Shown here in pieces: positions 59,472 to 64,000 of a DNA stretch of 64,000 nucleotides. This DNA comes from UBA4971 sp900019985. Its GTDB lineage: Bacteria; Bacillota; SHA-98; UBA4971. Position 1 is the stretch's first letter, and each line of letters starts with the position of its first letter. The notes under the pieces are model-generated. The model did not search any database, was not told the origin of the DNA, and saw nothing but the letters and a program-made list of their open reading frames with translations. The stretch covers positions 578,898 through 642,897 of the forward strand of contig JBMNFG010000009.1 of NCBI GenBank assembly GCA_050949175.1, written 5' to 3'. The position numbers and the translations under genes were made by a program.

Positions 59472-59500
59472 GAGATTTTGAACCACCCAAACCGCCTCAG

Positions 59501-59838
59501 GTGGTAGAGAATCGACCACATTTTCAGGCTTCAAACGGATTTTGGGACCTTTTTGGGGCACAGGTGGTAGATTCTCTACCACTTTTTTGGAAAGTGTGGC
59601 AGTTTTTCGCCCACCTTTTCAGAAAATGTGGGCGAATTTCGACCACCAAACCGTGATTTGTAAGATTATGGGAGGTGTGGTGGTCGATATCCTACCACCT
59701 TAACGCCTGATCATGGTAGAAAACCTTCCACCTTTAGGCCTCTTGGTGGGCGAGACTCTACCATTTTAGAGCTTACGCTCAAAACTGTGGTCGAAAAGCT
59801 GCCACCAAAGAGCGTTACGGTGGTTCATTCTCGACCAC
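59501..59838. repeat. Array of short palindromes with GTGGT / ACCAC ends
   Basis: At least eight inverted repeats follow one another: 59501-59519, 59564-59582 (GTGGTAGA-TTC-TCTACCAC, perfect), 59606-59636 (TTCGCCCAC with GTGGGCGAA, perfect 9-bp arms), 59679-59699, 59715-59732, 59745-59762, 59787-59805 and 59819-59838. Arms change together, keeping the pairing. Confidence 0.8.
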
Positions 59839-59905
59839 AGAGGCCGGCTGATCGAGAAAAGCGTCAGGAAGGAGAGAAGAGTTAGCAACCTCGCCGGCGT
59901 TGTAA

Positions 59906-59934
59906 TTGATTTTTTACATCGTGTCTGGTAAAAT
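59906..59934 (+). promoter_or_regulatory. Promoter upstream of tRNA-Leu
   Basis: TTGATT (59906-59911), 17 bases, TAAAAT (59929-59934). The tRNA starts 134 bases later, so a long leader would be processed. Confidence 0.45.
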
Positions 59935-60068
59935 TACTTTGTCTTTTGACGCTTGTTGCAGGCTATAACAGGCAATAGAGAGTTATTTCCCTGAAGCGCC
60001 GAATGTGCTTGGCAACCACAAACAGCAAAATCTCCCCATAAGCACGCGACAGCACGCGTGGATTAAGT

Positions 60069-60153
60069 GCGAGAGTGGCGGAATGGCAGACGCGCTAGAC
60101 TTAGGATCTAGTGGGCAACCCCCGTGAGGGTTCGACTCCCTCCTCTCGCACCA
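60069..60153 (+). tRNA. tRNA-Leu (anticodon UAG)
   Basis: Acceptor GCGAGAG pairs with CTCTCGC. Anticodon arm CTAGA-CTTAGGA-TCTAG gives TAG. There is a long variable arm (GGGCAACCCCC region) as expected for class II tRNA, T loop GTTCGACTC, and CCA is encoded. The integrase gene lies 90 bases beyond its 3' end, so the 3' half is the probable attachment site. Confidence 0.95.
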
Positions 60154-60243
60154 TTTGTTTAGCAGGGGTTTTGTGTTTTGTCCCATCGTCATAAGCATCA
60201 CTTGTCACCTGTTTGGGAACGGATTTGGGAACGACGTCTAAGA

Positions 60244-61407
60244 TCACGCATGTTTCCGCTCCTTCACTGCCTGCATAGCAGCGTCGAAAGAATCGGCAGC
60301 CTCACGGTCCATTTCGGTGAACACATGGCTGTAGATGTCACCAGTTATCGCTACGGATGAATGTCGTAGCCTCTCGCTTACTACCTTCAAGGGAACTCCT
60401 TGGCTTGCAAGGATGGTAGCGTGTGTATGGCGCAGGGCGTGGAAGTTTATCTTCTTGACTTTCGCCTTTTCGATCAGCTTGTGGAAGTAGTCACCGCTTA
60501 TGTAGGTTGGTTCCAAAGGTTTGCCTTCAAAGGTCGTGAACACGAAGCCCGTTTTGTGGTACTGGTCGCCCATGGCGAGGCGTTCCTGTGCTTGCTGCGC
60601 CTTGTGCTTCTTCAGAACCTCTACGGCACCGGAAGAGAGGCTAATTGTTGCTCTGCTTTTTTCTGTCTTTGGCTTCTTAATGACGGTACCTTTACTCCTT
60701 CTCACAATAACTCGCCGTACGGTCAGTGACTTATTGTGAAAGTCTGTATCTTCCCACTGTAAACCGAGCAGCTCGCCACGACGTAGTCCAGTCGCCAACG
60801 CTGTGTAGAACAGTGCATATAACCTGTCTCCCTTAATCGCCTTTAGGAACTTCGCTGCTTCCTCGGGTGTCCAATAGCTGGCTTCCTTCTTCACGGCTTT
60901 GGGTGGCTCAACTGCGTCACAGGGGTTTCGAGGAATCAGCTGCAGCTTTACGGCAACATTCAGCGCCTTACGCAGGACGCTGTGAATATGGCGCACAGTA
61001 TTAGGGGAGAGAGATTTGCCTTTACCGTCAAGACGGCCCGCTACCAGCTTGCGCGCGTAGAACTTCTGAATTGCGAGCGGTGTAAGTTTCTGAAGCTGTA
61101 TCTGCCCCAGATGGGGGGCTATGTGCTTGCGGCATACCATAACATACCAGTCGTGAGTGGTCGGCTCGATGTTTGGCTTGTGCATCTTCAACCACTGCTC
61201 TAAGTACTGCTCAACGGTCATCTTCGTAGGCTGAACGAAGGTTCCATTGTCGATACTATGTAGTAGGTCACGCAGCTCCTTTTGCGCGTCTTTCTTGGAG
61301 CCTCTAACGGTTTTTCGTAGTCGTCTTTCCTTGCCTGTAACAGGATCCTTACCGAGATAGACGCTAAGTCTCCAGGAGTTTCCGCGCTTCTCGATAGAGC
61401 CCTTCAT
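60244..61407 (-). CDS. Tyrosine recombinase (phage/ICE integrase)
   Basis: A 387-residue integrase of the Tn916/phage type. The N-terminal arm-binding domain (KRGNSWRLSVYLGKDPVTGKERR) is followed by a SAM-like core-binding domain (PTKMTVEQYLEQWLKMHK). The catalytic set is present: Arg in ALATGLRRGELLGLQWEDTD, HALRHTHATILASQG (HxxR) and Tyr in GDIYSHVF. It integrates the element at tRNA-Leu. AAAGGAGG precedes the ATG and lies in the end of the excisionase gene, so the two are coupled. Confidence 0.95.
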   Translation of the reverse strand: MKGSIEKRGNSWRLSVYLGKDPVTGKERRLRKTVRGSKKDAQKELRDLLHSIDNGTFVQPTKMTVEQYLEQWLKMHKPNIEPTTHDWYVMVCRKHIAPHLGQIQLQKLTPLAIQKFYARKLVAGRLDGKGKSLSPNTVRHIHSVLRKALNVAVKLQLIPRNPCDAVEPPKAVKKEASYWTPEEAAKFLKAIKGDRLYALFYTALATGLRRGELLGLQWEDTDFHNKSLTVRRVIVRRSKGTVIKKPKTEKSRATISLSSGAVEVLKKHKAQQAQERLAMGDQYHKTGFVFTTFEGKPLEPTYISGDYFHKLIEKAKVKKINFHALRHTHATILASQGVPLKVVSERLRHSSVAITGDIYSHVFTEMDREAADSFDAAMQAVKERKHA

Positions 61408-61409
61408 GT

Positions 61410-61586
61410 TTAGTTTCCTCCTTTCAGGAATCGGTCCAATTCACTCTTAGCAATTCGCCACACTCTTCCCGCTTTTGCACCCCGAAGCTTGCCTTCCGCG
61501 AGTAGCTTCCATAGAGTCCGGATGTCAATCCGCAGATATCGAGCAGCTTCCGGTCCGCTCATTACCTCGGGCCATTCTCCGTCCAT
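61410..61586 (-). CDS. Excisionase-type helix-turn-helix protein
   Basis: A 58-residue protein of the MerR-like excisionase family: SGPEAARYLRIDIRTLWKLLAEGKLRGAKAGRVWRIAKSELDRFL. It would direct the integrase to excision. ATG 61586 is preceded by GGAGGTGG. A longer frame upstream to 62006 has no support. Confidence 0.85.
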   Translation of the reverse strand: MDGEWPEVMSGPEAARYLRIDIRTLWKLLAEGKLRGAKAGRVWRIAKSELDRFLKGGN

Positions 61587-62156
61587 GCCTACCACCTCCG
61601 CTAATATTCTACTATGCATTCTTAAGCATGTCAATACATTTAGATACACAATAAGGGGTATTATAGTGTGGTTGGGCCATAGCAGTCTGTACATGCGCCA
61701 GTGGGCTGCAGGCGCTCTCTGTCGATGTGTGTTTGCAAACATATTGCAGCTGACAGAGGTCGCATTGCCTGACTCATAAAGATGCAATGTGTCGAAATAA
61801 CGCGTGGAATTGGAAAGAGACACGCATTTACATATGGAGGATAGTGAGGGAGAATATAGAAAGCATATTGTGGTGGGATAACTAGATCGTTTTATGCGAT
61901 AAATTTCTATGAGCTTCAAAAACGGGAGCATAGAGACTATAACTGCTCCGGACGCCGCTGGAATTTCAAAAATCACCCCGAAGGTTGGGTGGGAATCTAG
62001 AAGCAACGTCTAGCCAGGGTTAAGAATGATTGAATTAATAGAGAATCCAAGATAGAAGAGTCTGGACAAAGAACCATTGAAGGGAAAGTGACGGATCTTA
62101 CTGTTTACTCAGATTTTTGATGAAGTGCCTTAGTCTCTGCAAAAGGAGAGATAATA
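61587..62156. other. Intergenic stretch of the integrative element
   Basis: About 570 bases between the divergent excisionase and ankyrin genes. AT-rich, no frame with homology or a ribosome site was found. It must hold the promoters of both units, but I could not fix a convincing -35/-10 pair. Confidence 0.4.
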
Positions 62157-63176
62157 GTGAAGAGGACATTGATGTTGGGCATCGTACTGCTCGCTGTGTT
62201 TTCTTGTGTGATTGCTGAGGCTGCTCCTTCCTTACTGCCTTTTGATCCTCAGTGGACTGCGAGCGAGGTGCGTGATCTGATAGCAGCAGGCGCAGATGTG
62301 AATGAGAGAACAGAAGCTGGCTGTACACCGCTGCTGGTAGCTGCAGCATCTAGTAACGACCCCGAGGTTGTCAAGGCGTTAATAGCAGAAGGCGCCGGAG
62401 TGAATGAGAAATATGTGGGTAATTGGACACCGCTGATGGTGGCCGCAGCGGAGAATAGTAACCCCGAGGTTATCAAGGCGTTAGTAGAGGCAGGCGCTGA
62501 GGTGAATGCGAAAGACGACGTTGGTTGGACGCCGCTAATGGTCGCTGTCAGATACAATGATAATCCCGAGGTTATCAGGGTTTTAATAGAAGAGGGAGCC
62601 GATGGTAAGCTCAAATCCGATGACGGCGGGACGGCTTTCGATTATGCAAAACATAACCAGGCTGTCAGGGATAGCGATATGTACTTGTTATTAGAAAACG
62701 CTTGCAAAGCAAATCAGCCTGGTGAACATGGAGAATGGCTAAGGGCAGCGCAACAGGAGGCGATAAATAGTATCCTTTCGGGTACTCTGTACGGTCCTGG
62801 TTTACAACCAACTGTGCGTGCTCTACACGGAATATGGGATACCGGCATTAGTATCATATCCGCCAACCCCAATGTGGATCTATCTAAGTTCGAGGCTGCT
62901 TACGTGCTACCAAGCCTACACTCTAATGTAAGTTATCCAACGCGGATAAGACTGTCTCGATACTTGGTAGTCAAGCAGATGCTCCAGCCAGACCCAGATT
63001 ACGTATTCAAGGCAAGAATTGCCCCGCTGAGGGACATTGGACCTTATACGCCTACGATCTACATGAGAATATTCCTTGGCACTATGGACCTCATGGAGGC
63101 TAGCGAGATTTCCCTTTTCCAGACATATCAGTGGCTCACAGGTGAATCGGAGAGATTACAGAGCGAAGGGCTTTAG
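62157..63176 (+). CDS. Secreted ankyrin-repeat protein
   Basis: A 339-residue protein with a signal peptide (about residues 1-22, LMLGIVLLAVFSCVIAEA). Residues about 36-170 hold four ankyrin repeats: LIAAGADVNERTEAGCTPLLVAAA, ALIAEGAGVN..WTPLMVAAA, ALVEAGAEVNAKDDVGWTPLMVAV and VLIEEGADGKLKSDDGGTAFDYA. The C-terminal half (170-339) is not recognised. GTG start with AAAGGAG upstream. As cargo of the element it may bind host or cell-surface proteins; no evidence for that. Confidence 0.85.
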   Translation: MKRTLMLGIVLLAVFSCVIAEAAPSLLPFDPQWTASEVRDLIAAGADVNERTEAGCTPLLVAAASSNDPEVVKALIAEGAGVNEKYVGNWTPLMVAAAENSNPEVIKALVEAGAEVNAKDDVGWTPLMVAVRYNDNPEVIRVLIEEGADGKLKSDDGGTAFDYAKHNQAVRDSDMYLLLENACKANQPGEHGEWLRAAQQEAINSILSGTLYGPGLQPTVRALHGIWDTGISIISANPNVDLSKFEAAYVLPSLHSNVSYPTRIRLSRYLVVKQMLQPDPDYVFKARIAPLRDIGPYTPTIYMRIFLGTMDLMEASEISLFQTYQWLTGESERLQSEGL

Positions 63177-63764
63177 CGAGTATCGATCACCTATGCCTTA
63201 GATTTTCTGGCGATCTGTTATGCCTCGTTAGGCACCATGTGAAAGAATCCTTTTCAGCAGATGGGACCGTTTAGCTCTTTTTCGCTGGTCTAGATGCGGG
63301 TCTATCGGATGTATGTTTGGGTTTTCATCCACGTTGGTTATGCAGAGTGCTCTCGCATGTGTTTGCGGTATCCTCGCGGGTTCTTGAATGGCACGAATAT
63401 CCCTCCTATGATTGGGCTGATGACGAAAGCGAAGAATAGGACCCCACAGAAAAGGCGAGTGCTTGTACAGCATGCATAGTAGTCATGGGGGCTGAGACCG
63501 CAGCGGTGTCCAGACCTGTAATTACCCGACCCGGAACGTGTTATTTGTTTCGTTATTATTCCAATGGACTTCTTACGCACAAGGAACTTGTAGTCTTTAT
63601 CCCAAATGTATGAGCAAGTGTTCCACTTAGATATGCGAGAGCAGTAGGGAAATTGGGAAGTACCGGGTTGGTTTTGAGCTACCTGGCAGGATCCCCCAAC
63701 CAAAAAGCTAATGTCACTTATTGAGAGAAAAAAAGAAAATATCAGAAAAAAGGGGAGACGTACC
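63177..63764. other. Intergenic stretch with a possible degraded minus-strand gene
   Basis: About 590 bases with no complete gene. On the minus strand near 63340-63440 a frame reads GVLFFAFVISPIIGGIFVPFKN, like the tail of small membrane proteins, but has no start codon nearby. Confidence 0.35.
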
Positions 63765-64000
63765 GTGAAGAAAATGCTTTTCGTCTTGTTCGTAGCGTTA
63801 TTGATGTTCGGTAGAGCCCACGCTTTTGAAAGGCAAGAGGCTTCGTTACCGGTCATTAGTGAGCCTCTAAGTCGGCTAGAGACCGCCGTTGGGTGGATGA
63901 AAACCCCAGGTGGCGGTTGGATAAGTAGAGAAAACAGAATACCTAAATACATGTCCAGTGATTATGATCTTCTACAAGATTTCAATGATTACAGTTTGGG
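63765..64000 (+). CDS. Secreted protein of unknown function, N-terminal part
   Basis: A frame opens at GTG 63765, with GGGGAG ten bases upstream, and runs off the window (78 codons seen). The start is a clear signal peptide (KKMLFVLFVALLMFGRAHA), followed by a polar region with KTPGGGWISRENRIPKYMS. Layout and start codon resemble the ankyrin gene before it, so both are exported cargo of the element. Family not recognised. Confidence 0.65.
   Translation, partial: MKKMLFVLFVALLMFGRAHAFERQEASLPVISEPLSRLETAVGWMKTPGGGWISRENRIPKYMSSDYDLLQDFNDYSL

Noticed and set aside
59151..59838. CRISPR-like repeat array
   Set aside because: Repeat spacing is not that of CRISPR, intervening pieces are themselves repeats, and no cas gene is present.
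63338..63478. Minus-strand membrane-protein-like peptide
   Set aside because: No start codon close to the hydrophobic part; probably a remnant or chance.

Overview
The window is 64 kb of a moderate-GC genome from an anaerobic, endospore-forming Firmicute of the Clostridia type. The evidence is an accC/asp23/nusB/xseAB/ispA/dxs/tlyA/nadK/argR/recN housekeeping run in Firmicutes order, several sporulation and germination genes (spoVB, spoVK, spoIVA, a gerABC operon), an S-box riboswitch, and anaerobic redox enzymes (aldehyde:ferredoxin oxidoreductase, an Etf-linked lactate-type dehydrogenase, FNT channel). Genus cannot be decided from the sequence alone.

Region by region. 0-11.5 kb: end of accC, two Asp23-type envelope genes, then an isoprenoid/DNA-repair operon. 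Between ispA and dxs lies a 614-nt structured RNA with its own promoter and a membrane protein gene directly after it; position, size, terminal helix and partner identify it as OLE RNA with OapA. 11.6-17.6 kb: a hetero-oligomeric FAD/Fe-S amine or amino-acid dehydrogenase cluster, followed by a ferredoxin, a tungsten-type AOR and a MoaD/ThiS-like protein. 17.7-21 kb: an unusual fusion of AMIN, amidase_3 and a CofE-like domain, then spoVB broken by a frameshift. 21-25 kb: FadR-type regulator, EtfB, EtfA and a GlcD-type dehydrogenase, matching the layout of electron-confurcating lactate dehydrogenase. 25-32.4 kb: miaB-mutS-mutL-miaA-hfq. 32.5-36.8 kb: gerABC germinant receptor. 36.8-39.6 kb: SAM-I riboswitch and metNIQ. 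39.7-41.5 kb: ArsR regulator and radical SAM enzyme on the minus strand.

41.7-50.6 kb: lepA (disrupted by frameshifts), hemW with an unclear start, mtnP, class II aldolase, spoVK, a small GTPase, a short UbiA-like membrane protein with an internal motif duplication, a small CxxC membrane protein, the YnbB-type PLP enzyme and speD. 50.7-51.0 kb: an unexplained, strongly structured intergenic segment. 51-57 kb: a DUF4139-like secreted protein, an RNase H-like nuclease, folE, spoIVA, hup and an FNT channel.

The last 7 kb is accessory. It holds three unrelated tandem repeats (13-bp, 9-bp, 12/31-bp), tRNA-Pro(GGG), acylphosphatase, a patatin-like protein, a 0.7-kb array of direct repeats and short palindromes with shared GTGGT/ACCAC ends, tRNA-Leu(UAG), and directly next to it a tyrosine recombinase with an excisionase. 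This looks like the left end of an integrative element whose cargo starts with a secreted ankyrin protein and runs off the window.

Most promising items: the OLE RNA/OapA locus, the AMIN-amidase-CofE fusion, the palindrome array at 59.2-59.8 kb, the structured intergenic segment at 50.7-51.0 kb, and the GTPase plus UbiA-like pair. All calls rest on reading the sequence; no database search was run.
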